A DNA stretch of 41,418 bases, from contig CALVGN010000032.1 of the NCBI GenBank assembly GCA_944327105.1, positions 1 to 41,418 of the forward strand, in the 5' to 3' direction. The notes under the pieces were generated by a model. It ran no database searches and was not told where the DNA came from. It worked only from the letters and a program-made list of their open reading frames with translations. The position numbers were made by a program, and so were the translations under genes. Positions within the stretch are counted from its first letter, which is position 1. The number at the start of each line of letters is the position of its first letter. Shown piece by piece: positions 24,387 through 33,240 of the stretch. This DNA is from an uncultured Erysipelotrichaceae bacterium (GTDB lineage: Bacteria; Bacillota_I; Bacilli_A; Erysipelotrichales; Erysipelotrichaceae).

Positions 24387-25208
24387 CTACAAGAAAACCG
24401 TGATCAAAACCAGTATCCCCAGAATGATCCGATAATAACCAAACACTTTGAAATCATGCTTGCGGATGTAATATAACAAATATTTTACCGCAAACAGCGA
24501 TACGACAAAACTGACCACCGTACCTAATAAAATGGCCATCCAACCGATCCAGGTCATTCCCGCACCATAGCTGAACACTTTCAACAGCGATGCCCCCAGC
24601 ATCACCGGGCAAGCCAGGAAAAACGAAAATTCCGTTGCGACCGTCCGATTGACCCCAAGTAACAGGGAACCGACAATGGTGGCACCAGAGCGACTTGTTC
24701 CCGGAACGATCGCCAACGTCTGCGCACAGCCGATCTTAAATGCCGTAGCGTAGCTCAATTGGTCCAATGTATGGACTTTTTCCGGTAAGGGATGATTTTC
24801 AACGACAATAAATGCGATCCCATAGGTGATCAACATCACCGCGATCACAAATGAGGTATGGAAATATCGGTCGATAAAATCATTGAGCAGCAAACCGATC
24901 ACTGCGGTAGGGATGCAGCCAATGATCAATTTGATCCATAAACGGATGGTCGCACGCTTGGCTTTCATGGTTTTACGCGGATCAAATGGATTGAGTCGCT
25001 TGAAAAACAGATAAACGATGGCTAGGATCGAGCCAAACTGGATCACGACTAAGAACAGATTGAAAAAATCAGCATTGACCAATGGGTCTTCATACATCGT
25101 CAGACCAACCCAATGTTCAAATAATAGTAAATGGCCGGTCGACGAAATGGGCAGCCATTCGGTAATGCCCTGGATGATCCCCAGTATGACGATTTTCAAC
25201 CATTCCAT
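24387..25208 (-). CDS. uppP: Undecaprenyl-diphosphatase (UppP/BacA)
   Basis: A 273-residue, multi-helix membrane phosphatase that recycles undecaprenyl pyrophosphate for cell-wall synthesis and gives bacitracin tolerance. GIIQGITEWLPISSTGHL near residue 13-30 and PGTSRSGAT near residue 170 are the two active-site motifs. AGGGAGA precedes the ATG. It leads a two-gene unit with ccdA. No perfect palindrome copy is inside. Confidence 0.96.
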   Translation of the reverse strand: MEWLKIVILGIIQGITEWLPISSTGHLLLFEHWVGLTMYEDPLVNADFFNLFLVVIQFGSILAIVYLFFKRLNPFDPRKTMKAKRATIRLWIKLIIGCIPTAVIGLLLNDFIDRYFHTSFVIAVMLITYGIAFIVVENHPLPEKVHTLDQLSYATAFKIGCAQTLAIVPGTSRSGATIVGSLLLGVNRTVATEFSFFLACPVMLGASLLKVFSYGAGMTWIGWMAILLGTVVSFVVSLFAVKYLLYYIRKHDFKVFGYYRIILGILVLITVFL

Positions 25209-25233
25209 AGCCGTCTCCCTTCACTTGGTTCAC

Positions 25234-25239
25234 ATTATA
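25234..25239 (-). promoter_or_regulatory. Extended -10 of the uppP-ccdA operon
   Basis: TGATATAAT on the minus strand gives an extended -10 (TATAAT at 25239-25234), 26 bases before the uppP ATG and just after the prfB terminator. No good -35 is seen. Confidence 0.5.
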
Positions 25240-25251
25240 TCAAAAAAGCAA

Positions 25252-25277
25252 AGAGCCTGTTTAGTGAATCAGGCTCT
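25252..25277 (-). terminator. Terminator of secA-prfB overlapping the prfB stop
   Basis: AGAGCCTG (25252-25259) pairs with CAGGCTCT (25270-25277). The prfB stop codon is in the loop, and TTTGCTTTTTT follows on the minus strand. Confidence 0.8.
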
Positions 25278-26359
25278 TCAAATATGCAAAAATAAATCCA
25301 TCCAGTTCCCCGTCCATGACTTTTTCCACATTGCTCATTTCATAGCCGGTTCGAGCATCCTTGACCAATGTATATGGACAAAAAACATAGCTCATGATCT
25401 GACTGCCCCATTCAATGGCTTTTTCTTCGCCCTTCAAACTGGCCACTTGAGCTTGTTGCGCTTCGATCATGCGCTGGTAGAGTTTACTGCGCAGCATGTT
25501 CATCGCCCGCTCTCTGTTTTGAATTTGAGAGCGTTCGCTTTGGCAGTTGACCACGATCCCCGTGGGTTTATGGATGATTCTGACCGCAGAATCGGTTTTG
25601 TTGATATGCTGACCACCGGCTCCGGATGCACGGTGAGTTTCGATGGTCAGATCCTTTTCTTCAATGGTGATTTCCACATCGTCTTCAAACTGGGGCATCA
25701 CATCGATACTGGAGAATGACGTGTGTCGGCGGGCATTGGAATCAAAGGGTGAGATGCGCACCAAACGATGGACACCCTTCAATGCTTTCAGATAACCATA
25801 GGCATTCTCACCTTCAATACATAAGGTCGCACTTTTGATCCCTGCTTCATCGCCATCCTGCCAATCCAGGATGGTGGTTTTATAACCTTTGCGTTCCGCC
25901 CAACGACTGATCATGCGTTCCAGCATTTGTGCCCAATCTTGACTTTCGGTTCCCCCGGCACCGGGGTGGAAGGTCACGATGGCGTTGTTTTTGTTATAGG
26001 GATCCGATAATAAGACCATCAATTCAAATGCATCGAAGTTTTTCTTAAAATCACTGTATTCTTCTTCGATCAATTCCCACATGGAGGTGTCGGAACCATC
26101 ATACTCCTTGACCAGTTCTTCCAGATTGTCCAGTTGTTCGGTCAATGCCGTGGTTTTGGAAATGATTTCTTTTAACCCATTATTTTGTTTGATCACATGC
26201 TGGGCATGGTTTTGATCATCCCAGAAATGTTCATCCGCCATCAAGGCTTCATATTCATTCGATTGTTTTTGTTTTGCAGGCAAGTCAAAGTGAATCACCC
26301 AGCTGACGCACCTTGGTGGAAAGCTGGCTTAGCTCCTGCTTGAGTTCGTATTGTTCCAT
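25261..26359 (-). CDS. prfB: Peptide chain release factor 2 with programmed +1 frameshift
   Basis: RF2 terminates translation at UGA and UAA. The gene begins at ATG 26359 (AAAGGAG upstream, five bases after the secA stop). It reads 24 codons (MEQYELKQEL..LGDSL) to CTT TGA C at 26290-26284. Skipping the T at 26287 gives CTT GAC TTG and continues LDLPAKQKQSNEYEAL to the end, 365 residues in all. The GGQ peptidyl-hydrolysis motif is in ASGAGGQHINKTDSAVR, and anticodon-mimic and coiled-coil regions are normal. The frameshift is the classical RF2 autoregulation. An unspliced frame starting at 26298 would lack the N-terminus. Confidence 0.95.
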
Positions 26360-26364
26360 CGTGT

Positions 26365-28923
26365 TTATTCTCCTTTGGTGGAAGTCTTGGATTGCTGTGG
26401 TTTGACCATGGGATCAACAGGGGCATGATGCGGTTGCAACACACCGGGTTTCAATAATCCTTTCGCTTGGGCCGCACGCAATGCCGCTTGTTTTTTCGTC
26501 AATAATTCTTTGGCCTGCTGCTGACGTTTGGCCAGCAGTTCCTTCGCTTTTTCCTGCTGTTCGGGTGTCAGATTAGCTGGGTTTGGCGCAGGGTTGATCA
26601 CGATCTTGACATTGAGACAGAACATGACCACGTTGCGGGCGATCTGGTCTTTCATCTCTTCAAACAACTGATACCCTTCTTCCACATACGCCTGCAATGG
26701 ATTGGTTTGTGCATAACCCCTTAAGCCGATACCTTCTCTGAGTTTGCTCATCATATCGATATGATTGACCCACGACTGGTCGATCATCTTCAATACCATG
26801 GTCCGCTCAATGGGCATCACCTGCTTGCGTACCGGAGCGATCTTGTCTTCATAGATCTTCCACGCACCTTCGACACAGGTCGTTAAAATGGTTTGTTCGT
26901 CCTTACCGGTCAACATGGTTTCATCCACGTTTTCCTTCAATCCCATTTTCTGCAAGGCTTCCAGAACACCATGGACATCGATATGGCCTTTTTCATCCAT
27001 GTGCCCATGGATGATCCCGCTGACCACGGTTTCAAACATACCGTGGGTGATTTCATGCACATCTTCATGATCGAGGATGAAATTGCGTTGTTCATACATG
27101 ATCTCACGTTGCTGACGCATCACATCATCGTAGCCCAACAATGTTTTACGGGCATCGAAGTTGGCTCCTTCGACGCGGCGTTGCGCCCCTTCGATGAATT
27201 TGGTGATGGTTTTGCTGTGCAACGCCTCATCACCCAATTGCTGGAAAGCGCCTTGCATACGCTCGGCACCGAAGCGCTGCATCAGTTCATCTTCGATGGA
27301 TACATAGAAACGAGAATAACCTGGGTCGCCCTGCCGTCCGCTTCGGCCACGCAATTGGTTATCGATACGTCTGGATTCATGACGTTCGCTACCAAGTACC
27401 GCCAAGCCGCCCAATTCAACGACGCCTTCGCCCAATTTGATATCGGTACCACGTCCGGCCATGTTGGTCGCAATGGTGACCGCATTTTTTTGTCCGGCAC
27501 GTGCGATGATCTCGGCTTCACGAGCATGGTTTTTGGCATTGAGCACTTCATGGTGGATGCGACGGGATTTCAGCATTTTGGAAATCAACTCACTGGTTTC
27601 CACGGAAATGGTACCGACCAATACCGGTTGCCCTTTGGCATGACATTCCAAAACTTCATTGACCAATGCATTGAATTTCGCTTTTTTATTGCCGAAGATG
27701 GCATCGGGATGATCCACACGGATCATGGGACGGTTGGTCGGGATCTCGACCACCCGCATGTTATAGATTTCCAAGAACTCTTCTTCCTCGGTTTTGGCGG
27801 TACCGGTCATACCGCATAATTTATTGTATAAACGGAAGAAATTCTGATAGGTGATCGTGGCCAGTGTCACCGTTTCCTGTTTGATCGTGATCCCTTCCTT
27901 GGCTTCGATCGCTTGATGCAAACCATCGGAATACTCTCTTCCAGGCATGGTACGACCAGTGTTTTGATCAATGATCAGGATCAGATCATTTTCTTTATCC
28001 ACCATGTATTCAATATCCGAACGCATGATGTAATTGGCTTTCAATGCCTGCGTGATGAAATGGACCAGAGATGTATTGGATAAATCAAACAGATTGCTGA
28101 CTTTAAACATCCGCTCCGCTTTGTCCACCCCGCTGTCGGTCAAGGAAACGCTGCGCGATTGGATATCGATGGTGTAATCCTCATTCGCTGTCAAACTTTT
28201 GGCAAATTGATCCGCGCGAATATATAAATTGGCACTGATTTGTTTGCCGCCGGAGATGATCAACGGTGTGCGGGCTTCATCGATCAAAATGGAGTCGACT
28301 TCATCGATCAAAGCATAGTTCAAACCACGTAAAACACGGTCTTCCTTTTTGGTGACCATATTGTCACGCAAATAATCAAATCCAAGTTCAGCATTGGTGG
28401 TATAGGTGATATCGCATTCATAGGCGGCACGTTTTTGGGCCGGAGTGAGCTGACGTAAATTCAACCCGACGGTCAAACCTAAGAATTCATACACCGGTCC
28501 GTTGATTTCCCGGTCACGTGACGCCAGATATTCATTGACGGTGACCACATGCACCCCTTGACCGGTCAACGCATTGAGATATACCGGCATCGTTTCAGTC
28601 AACGTTTTTCCTTCACCGGTCTTCATTTCGGCAATATCCCCTTGATGCAAAACATAGGCACCCATCAGCTGGACATGAAATGGGGTCATGTGCAACACCC
28701 GGGTGCAGGCTTCACGCACGAGGGCAAAGGCTTCGATCAGAATATCATCCAAAGTTGATCCATTGGCTAAACGATCTTTGAATTCTTGGGTCTTGGCTTT
28801 TAATTGGTCATCGGAAAGGGATGCCATGGTTTGAGCCAGAGCATCGACTTCTTTCATTTTTTTATCGATGGTGTTGACTCGGCGTTGGTCACCGTTCAAC
28901 AGATTTTTCAGGAAATTGGGCAT
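26365..28923 (-). CDS. secA: Preprotein translocase ATPase SecA
   Basis: An 852-residue motor of Sec export. It shows MKTGEGKTLT (Walker A, about 105), DEVDSILIDEARTPLIISG, TNMAGRGTDIKL, and RIDNQLRGRSGRQGDPG. Helical wing and C-terminal linker follow. The C-terminus (TKKQAALRAAQAKG... ending in TKGE) lacks the CxCxSG..CC/H zinc motif that binds SecB in many bacteria. I chose the ATG at 28923 because GGAGG stands 7 bases upstream and MPNFLKNLL matches the family; the frame opens at 28938. It is co-transcribed with prfB. Perfect palindromes are absent. Confidence 0.96.
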   Translation of the reverse strand: MPNFLKNLLNGDQRRVNTIDKKMKEVDALAQTMASLSDDQLKAKTQEFKDRLANGSTLDDILIEAFALVREACTRVLHMTPFHVQLMGAYVLHQGDIAEMKTGEGKTLTETMPVYLNALTGQGVHVVTVNEYLASRDREINGPVYEFLGLTVGLNLRQLTPAQKRAAYECDITYTTNAELGFDYLRDNMVTKKEDRVLRGLNYALIDEVDSILIDEARTPLIISGGKQISANLYIRADQFAKSLTANEDYTIDIQSRSVSLTDSGVDKAERMFKVSNLFDLSNTSLVHFITQALKANYIMRSDIEYMVDKENDLILIIDQNTGRTMPGREYSDGLHQAIEAKEGITIKQETVTLATITYQNFFRLYNKLCGMTGTAKTEEEEFLEIYNMRVVEIPTNRPMIRVDHPDAIFGNKKAKFNALVNEVLECHAKGQPVLVGTISVETSELISKMLKSRRIHHEVLNAKNHAREAEIIARAGQKNAVTIATNMAGRGTDIKLGEGVVELGGLAVLGSERHESRRIDNQLRGRSGRQGDPGYSRFYVSIEDELMQRFGAERMQGAFQQLGDEALHSKTITKFIEGAQRRVEGANFDARKTLLGYDDVMRQQREIMYEQRNFILDHEDVHEITHGMFETVVSGIIHGHMDEKGHIDVHGVLEALQKMGLKENVDETMLTGKDEQTILTTCVEGAWKIYEDKIAPVRKQVMPIERTMVLKMIDQSWVNHIDMMSKLREGIGLRGYAQTNPLQAYVEEGYQLFEEMKDQIARNVVMFCLNVKIVINPAPNPANLTPEQQEKAKELLAKRQQQAKELLTKKQAALRAAQAKGLLKPGVLQPHHAPVDPMVKPQQSKTSTKGE

Positions 28924-28956
28924 GGTTAACCTCCACAACTAGCAAATACGCAAAGT

Positions 28957-28996
28957 ATTATATCCTATACGATCGATTTTTTTATGGTTTAACCAT
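28957..28996 (-). promoter_or_regulatory. secA: Promoter region of secA with upstream palindrome
   Basis: TATAAT (minus strand, 28962-28957) lies 33 bases before the secA ATG. ATGGTTTAACCAT (28984-28996) begins 22 bases further upstream, at or just above the -35 place, and also contains the comFC stop codon. Confidence 0.5.
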
Positions 28997-29602
28997 GTGT
29001 TTGAGGTGTTTAGCCAGCACAAGGATACGGATATCGGTTATTCCGATGGTTTTTAATGCATGGATACAGGCAATAAGGGTGGAGCCGGTTATGCATACAT
29101 CATCAAACAGGATCACTTTTTTCGAGATGGTTTGAAAAGGTTTGATGTGGATCTCGATGGATTGGCGTTGGATATATGTTCTCTGTTTCTGTTGGGATTG
29201 ATCCAAACGATAGAAGGGATGAAGGATTTGGGGATGCAATGGTTTGACCATTCGATCCAATGTATGAAATCCTCTTTCTTTCATCACATTTAACGATGAG
29301 GGTGCCATCAATAATGGTCGTCGAGCGATATACAACTTCAGTTTTAACAATGATACAGGTAAAAAGGCCGGTGCTAGTGTGATATCTTGCATGGTTTTAT
29401 ACTGATAGAGCATATCCTGGATGGTTTGATCATATTCATAAATGGTTAGACCAGAGCATCCTTCCAGTTGGAAGGATGCATAAACTGGTTTTAACAATGA
29501 TCGACATTTGGGACACAATACATCATGGCCAAAAAAGATTTGATACGGATTTTGACCCAAATATATGGATTGGTCACACCATTGACAATGTGTGGTTTGC
29601 AT
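28982..29602 (-). CDS. comFC: ComFC-like phosphoribosyltransferase-fold protein
   Basis: A 206-residue protein with an N-terminal zinc-binding CxxC pair (CQWC, CPKC) and a C-terminal PRPP-type loop VILFDDVCITGSTL (about 160-173). ComFC partners with ComFA in natural DNA uptake in Firmicutes. AAAGGATC precedes the ATG at 29602, which overlaps comFA by 29 bases. The protein ends MVKP, encoded by an ATGGTTTAACCAT copy whose TAA is the stop. Another copy (29239) is internal. Confidence 0.85.
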   Translation of the reverse strand: MQTTHCQWCDQSIYLGQNPYQIFFGHDVLCPKCRSLLKPVYASFQLEGCSGLTIYEYDQTIQDMLYQYKTMQDITLAPAFLPVSLLKLKLYIARRPLLMAPSSLNVMKERGFHTLDRMVKPLHPQILHPFYRLDQSQQKQRTYIQRQSIEIHIKPFQTISKKVILFDDVCITGSTLIACIHALKTIGITDIRILVLAKHLKHMVKP

Positions 29603-30722
29603 ACTGGATCCTTTCAATGCAATCATGGATCGCATCGCTGCGTTTTAGACAAAGGAAAAGACACCGTCCTTGATAATATTGGGGATGCCGGCCGACACGG
29701 CCGGCCATCTGCTGCAATGCTGCCTGATCGAATATTGGATGGTCGGCTTGATAGATCAAAACATCGATATCAATAAACGTGACCCCTCTTTCCAATACAC
29801 TGGTCGAAATCAATATGGGATATTCTTTATTGCGAAATGATTCGACCAACGTCTCCTTGGTTTGAGTCTGACTGGTTAAATACTGACAGTTGAATACGGG
29901 TTTGAGCCATTGATATAACATCTTGGCCATATGGATGGTTGGAACAAAAATCAATACAGAACGCTTTGCTGTATGTAAAAACCACAGTAGTTTCATCCAT
30001 AGCATCCACACAAAACCATAGAATGCCTGTGGTACGACCATGGGTTTATTGGTATAACGACTGTTTAATTCCACAACCGATAAATCCTTGCTTTTTACCC
30101 GATTCAGTAATGATCGACTCGGTGTTGCTGTGGAATAGATCATCCTGCCCTTTCGCGTCCGTTGGACAATGGATTCCAATATGGCATTCCCTTTATACGG
30201 GAATGCATCCGGCTCATCCAAGATCAATAAATCAAAAGCTTTCGGATACCGCACCGCCTGATGGGTGGTTGCAACCACGATATCTCCGATCAGATCATCC
30301 TGGTATCCACCACATACGGCAACGACTTTGGCGTGAGCAAACGCATTCGCCAAACGCTGCTTGACTTCTAAGACGACTTGTCGTCGAGGGATCAAAAATC
30401 CCACCCGACCACCGCACGATAATGTGTATTGGATCGAATCCATCATCATTTCGGTCTTACCTGCCCCACATACCGCCCATAACAGCACATCATGGCCATG
30501 TTGGAGCTTGGCTAACACCTTTGCAGCACAGTCTTTCTGTGCTTTTGATAATGCGTAATCCAGTTGATAATCACTGATGTTTATATCATGTACCATTTCC
30601 TGCATGGTCAAGGCTTCGCGGACATAATGGATGCATTTCTTACAGACGATCTTGGTTCCAACCATGAATACTGTGGTCGGATCATCATTCCCACATATCG
30701 GACAAATCAAATCATTGCTCAT
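29574..30722 (-). CDS. comFA: ComFA-like DNA translocase/helicase
   Basis: A 382-residue superfamily 2 helicase for competence DNA import. An N-terminal zinc finger (CPICG, then CKKC) is followed by Walker A AVCGAGKTE (about 83-91), a DExD box LILDEPDAFP (normally DEVDAFP), STATPS, and motif VI QMAGRVGRHP. It is shorter than some homologues but all helicase motifs are present. AAGGAG lies almost adjacent (one base) to the ATG at 30722, so the exact start is uncertain; an in-frame TTG begins at 30740. It overlaps comFC. Confidence 0.88.
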   Translation of the reverse strand: MSNDLICPICGNDDPTTVFMVGTKIVCKKCIHYVREALTMQEMVHDINISDYQLDYALSKAQKDCAAKVLAKLQHGHDVLLWAVCGAGKTEMMMDSIQYTLSCGGRVGFLIPRRQVVLEVKQRLANAFAHAKVVAVCGGYQDDLIGDIVVATTHQAVRYPKAFDLLILDEPDAFPYKGNAILESIVQRTRKGRMIYSTATPSRSLLNRVKSKDLSVVELNSRYTNKPMVVPQAFYGFVWMLWMKLLWFLHTAKRSVLIFVPTIHMAKMLYQWLKPVFNCQYLTSQTQTKETLVESFRNKEYPILISTSVLERGVTFIDIDVLIYQADHPIFDQAALQQMAGRVGRHPQYYQGRCLFLCLKRSDAIHDCIERIQYANHTLSMV

Positions 30723-30765
30723 ACTCCTTAAGAGACACAAATCATGATTTATGCCATCGATTCGT

Positions 30766-30814
30766 ATGGTTTAACCATGAAATAATCCATACACTCCATG
30801 CTACAATCAAAGCC
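30766..30814 (+). promoter_or_regulatory. Extended -10 promoter of a leaderless HAD gene
   Basis: TGCTACAAT gives an extended -10 (TACAAT at 30802-30807), with only seven bases between it and the ATG. ATGGTTTAACCAT (30766-30778) ends 23 bases above the -10. It also lies just upstream of the divergent comFA start. Confidence 0.55.
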
Positions 30815-31642
30815 ATGAAAACAAAACCCGATATCAAAGCCGTCTTTGTCGATGTTGACGGCACATTGCTGACCTGTGCTCAAACCGTCGACCCCAGAAC
30901 GATCGAATCCATCAAAAAAATCAGAGAAAAGGGAATACTATTTGGTTTGGCCACCGGCAGAGATGCTACCAGTTGCGAAACATTAATCGAAACCCATTGG
31001 AATCTATCCGGATTGGTGGATTTGATCGTGGGTACCTCTGGTGCTGCACTAATGGATAATATCCATCACACGTATCAATCCAGTTATCCGTTAAGCGGTG
31101 AATTGATCACTTCTATCATGGATCATTTCAAAGATCTTCCGGTCAATTTCTGTATCCCTGATTCTGGTGTATTGGTTGGACCAAAGGATGATGAATTATT
31201 GCGTGGTTTAGCCAAAGCTGACAATGTATCATACCGAGTCGAAGATTACACCACTTATCTTTCGGGTAAAGACCACAGTAAGTTGATCATCATCTGCAAT
31301 CCGGAAGATATGGAAAAAATCATTGAACGGGGTTCAACCTTCCATAACGATGCGTTCCGTTCCCAAGGACTTAAAACCTGTGCCATTTTATACGAATACA
31401 TGGATTCCAGGGTAAGCAAGACCAGTGGGATCGAACAGATCCTCAAACCCTTTGGTCTGACCATGGATAACGTCATGGTCTTTGGTGATGAAGACAATGA
31501 TATCGATATGTTGACCAATGCTGCCATCGGCATCGTCATGGCCAATGGTTCAACCAATGCCAAAAATGCTGCCGATGAAATCACCGACAGCAATGATGAC
31601 AATGGTATCGGAAATGCACTGGACCGATACTTTCACCTTTAA
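30815..31642 (+). CDS. Cof-type HAD-superfamily phosphatase
   Basis: A 275-residue HAD phosphatase. Motif I is FVDVDGTLLTC at residues 11-21, motif II ATGRDA, then a C2 cap. GKDHSKLII supplies the motif III Lys and FGDEDNDIDML (about 228) is motif IV. No ribosome binding site precedes the ATG, and the -10 box ends seven bases upstream, so it is probably translated from a leaderless message. Divergent from comFA. Palindrome variants with one arm mismatch lie inside. Confidence 0.88.
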   Translation: MKTKPDIKAVFVDVDGTLLTCAQTVDPRTIESIKKIREKGILFGLATGRDATSCETLIETHWNLSGLVDLIVGTSGAALMDNIHHTYQSSYPLSGELITSIMDHFKDLPVNFCIPDSGVLVGPKDDELLRGLAKADNVSYRVEDYTTYLSGKDHSKLIIICNPEDMEKIIERGSTFHNDAFRSQGLKTCAILYEYMDSRVSKTSGIEQILKPFGLTMDNVMVFGDEDNDIDMLTNAAIGIVMANGSTNAKNAADEITDSNDDNGIGNALDRYFHL

Positions 31643-31645
31643 ACC

Positions 31646-31721
31646 TTTGAAGAAATATTGATTTTACATTCGATCATTTTGAAGAAATGTCGATTCTTGT
31701 TGAAAATCATTTTGAAATAAT
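31646..31721 (+). repeat. Three imperfect direct repeats, period 32-33 bases
   Basis: TTTGAAGAAAT occurs at 31646-31656 and 31678-31688, and TTTGAAATAAT at 31711-31721. Each is followed by related GATT/ATCAT sequence. The spacing of about three helical turns would place copies on one DNA face. The array lies just before a small open frame and after the HAD gene. Confidence 0.5.
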
Positions 31722-31730
31722 GCAATTGAT

Positions 31731-31892
31731 ATGGGAAAACACCCGATAAATACAGACTTTTCGATTATGCTTGAATCAAGGATTATCTATGAAGTATTTT
31801 TATCGAAAAAAGATGTGGATTATAAAGATGGCATTCGCTATTTGCCCGTGTATTTTGCACCGTTATTTTTGGAAAAGAATCCAACTGAATGA
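31731..31892 (+). CDS. Possible small protein of unknown function
   Basis: A 53-codon frame that reads plausibly (basic and aromatic residues, GIRYLPVYFAPLFLEKNP near the C-terminus) and ends immediately before the terminator at 31896. No ribosome binding site is evident. It could be a short gene behind the direct repeats or a remnant of a longer one. I recognise no family. Confidence 0.3.
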   Translation: MGKHPINTDFSIMLESRIIYEVFLSKKDVDYKDGIRYLPVYFAPLFLEKNPTE

Positions 31893-31895
31893 AAT

Positions 31896-31918
31896 AAAAG
31901 CCATGCGCATGGTTTTTA
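31896..31918. terminator. Terminator at the end of the ABC importer operon
   Basis: The perfect palindrome CCATGCGCATGG (31901-31912) is flanked by AAAA and TTTTT, so it can act in both directions. On the minus strand it overlaps the stop codon of the ABC ATPase gene. Confidence 0.65.
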
Positions 31919-32500
31919 TTTGATCTCAATAATATTTGGTTTACCGAAATAATGCATTTCACTTGGATGATGGGAAACCCAGATAATGGTTTTACCAGTG
32001 CATACCTTAAGCAAATAATCCATGACCGTCTGTTCGGTTTTTTCATCCATGCCTTTCAACGCTTCATCCGCGATCAGTAAATCAAAATCCACCAATAATG
32101 CCCTTAATATGGCGACGCGACGGGCCATCCCACCGGAACATTCACGGATGCTTTTATGACGATCATCATATAATCCAAACCCATGCAAACCATCATCCAG
32201 GCGTTGGTTGAAACCATCATCATCTTTTGGTTTGACCAAACGCAGATTGTTCAGGATGGATAATGGTTCGACCAGATGATCCTGTTGGAAGATCATGGAG
32301 AGTCGATAATCATTTAACCCTTCAATGGTTCCTTCATATGCTTCCAAAGATGCCAGGATACGACATAGTGTGGTTTTACCAATGGCAGATGGACCAGTGA
32401 TAAAGGTGGTTTGACCATTTGGAATAGTGGCATTGAAATCCTGGAATATGGTGATCTCATCATATACTTTGGATAAATGTTCAATGGTAATATCCTTCAT
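31916..32500 (-). CDS. ABC importer ATP-binding protein (Ssu/Tau/nitrate type)
   Basis: A 194-residue ATPase, short for the family (about 240 usual). Walker A is GPSAIGKTT (about 34-42), the Q-loop is MIFQQDHL, the signature is CSGGMARRVAILRALL, Walker B is LLIADEALKG, and the H-loop is SHH. The missing length is C-terminal. It overlaps the permease gene by four bases (ATGA). With the permease and NMT1-like binding protein it forms a complete importer for an unknown organic substrate (sulfonate, thiamine precursor or similar). Confidence 0.85.
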   Translation of the reverse strand: MKDITIEHLSKVYDEITIFQDFNATIPNGQTTFITGPSAIGKTTLCRILASLEAYEGTIEGLNDYRLSMIFQQDHLVEPLSILNNLRLVKPKDDDGFNQRLDDGLHGFGLYDDRHKSIRECSGGMARRVAILRALLVDFDLLIADEALKGMDEKTEQTVMDYLLKVCTGKTIIWVSHHPSEMHYFGKPNIIEIK

Positions 32501-33240
32501 TTTCCATTGATCCTTTCCATGGTTAACACCATCAATCGATGAATCAGATATCGAATCAATATGGATAAGACCACGATCACTGCGGTATATGCCAATAGAT
32601 CCGCTGAAGCCAGAAAAATTTTCGCTTGATAAAGATAACTGCCTAACGAATGATCGGGAAGTCCGATCAATTCGGCTGCAATACCGGCTTTAAAGCATAA
32701 GGAGATGCCCATGGTCAAACCAGTGGATAACCAGGGAAGTAATTGTGGTGCCACGATAAAACGCAGATGGTTGAAACCATGAACATGGAATATCGTGGAT
32801 ACATCATTCAATCCGCGATCCAAATGGTTCAATCCATTGCATAACTGGATATACATCAATGGCGCAACCATCAATGCACTGATGATCATCGATAAATATT
32901 GACTGGGATACCAGATCAATACCAGAATGATGAAACTGGCAACAGGGATGGTTTGAACCAAATGCATCAAGGGTGATATCCATGCATCGATCCATGGATA
33001 ACGATATTGCAGCATGGATAACACCGATGCAACCACTGCACCAATGGTAAAACCAATTAAAATCCGTAATGTACTGTTCAATAGCGCTTGATAGAATTCA
33101 AACTGGCCCAACCAATACACCAATGATCGAACCACTGCAATCGGTGAGGCCAGCAATAAACTGGAATCCACCACCATAGCCATGATCTGCCATACCAGTA
33201 TCCAAAATATGATCGGTATAAGTTTTGATGGTTTCACCAT
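32497..33240 (-). CDS. ABC importer permease (SsuC/TauC type)
   Basis: A 247-residue, six-helix BPD_transp_1 permease. The EAA-like loop is weakly visible around STIFHVHGFNHLRFIVAPQLLP (about 145-166). The start ATG shares one base with the TAA stop of the binding-protein gene (TAATG). That ATG also lies inside an ATGGTTTCACCAT copy (33228-33240), so the protein begins MVKP. Two further copies with 4-base spacers are inside or at the end (32519, 32767). Confidence 0.86.
   Translation of the reverse strand: MVKPSKLIPIIFWILVWQIMAMVVDSSLLLASPIAVVRSLVYWLGQFEFYQALLNSTLRILIGFTIGAVVASVLSMLQYRYPWIDAWISPLMHLVQTIPVASFIILVLIWYPSQYLSMIISALMVAPLMYIQLCNGLNHLDRGLNDVSTIFHVHGFNHLRFIVAPQLLPWLSTGLTMGISLCFKAGIAAELIGLPDHSLGSYLYQAKIFLASADLLAYTAVIVVLSILIRYLIHRLMVLTMERINGK

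Noticed and set aside
26893-27819. 308-codon plus-strand open frame
   Set aside because: It is antisense to secA, lacks a ribosome binding site and mirrors secA codons; it is a shadow frame.
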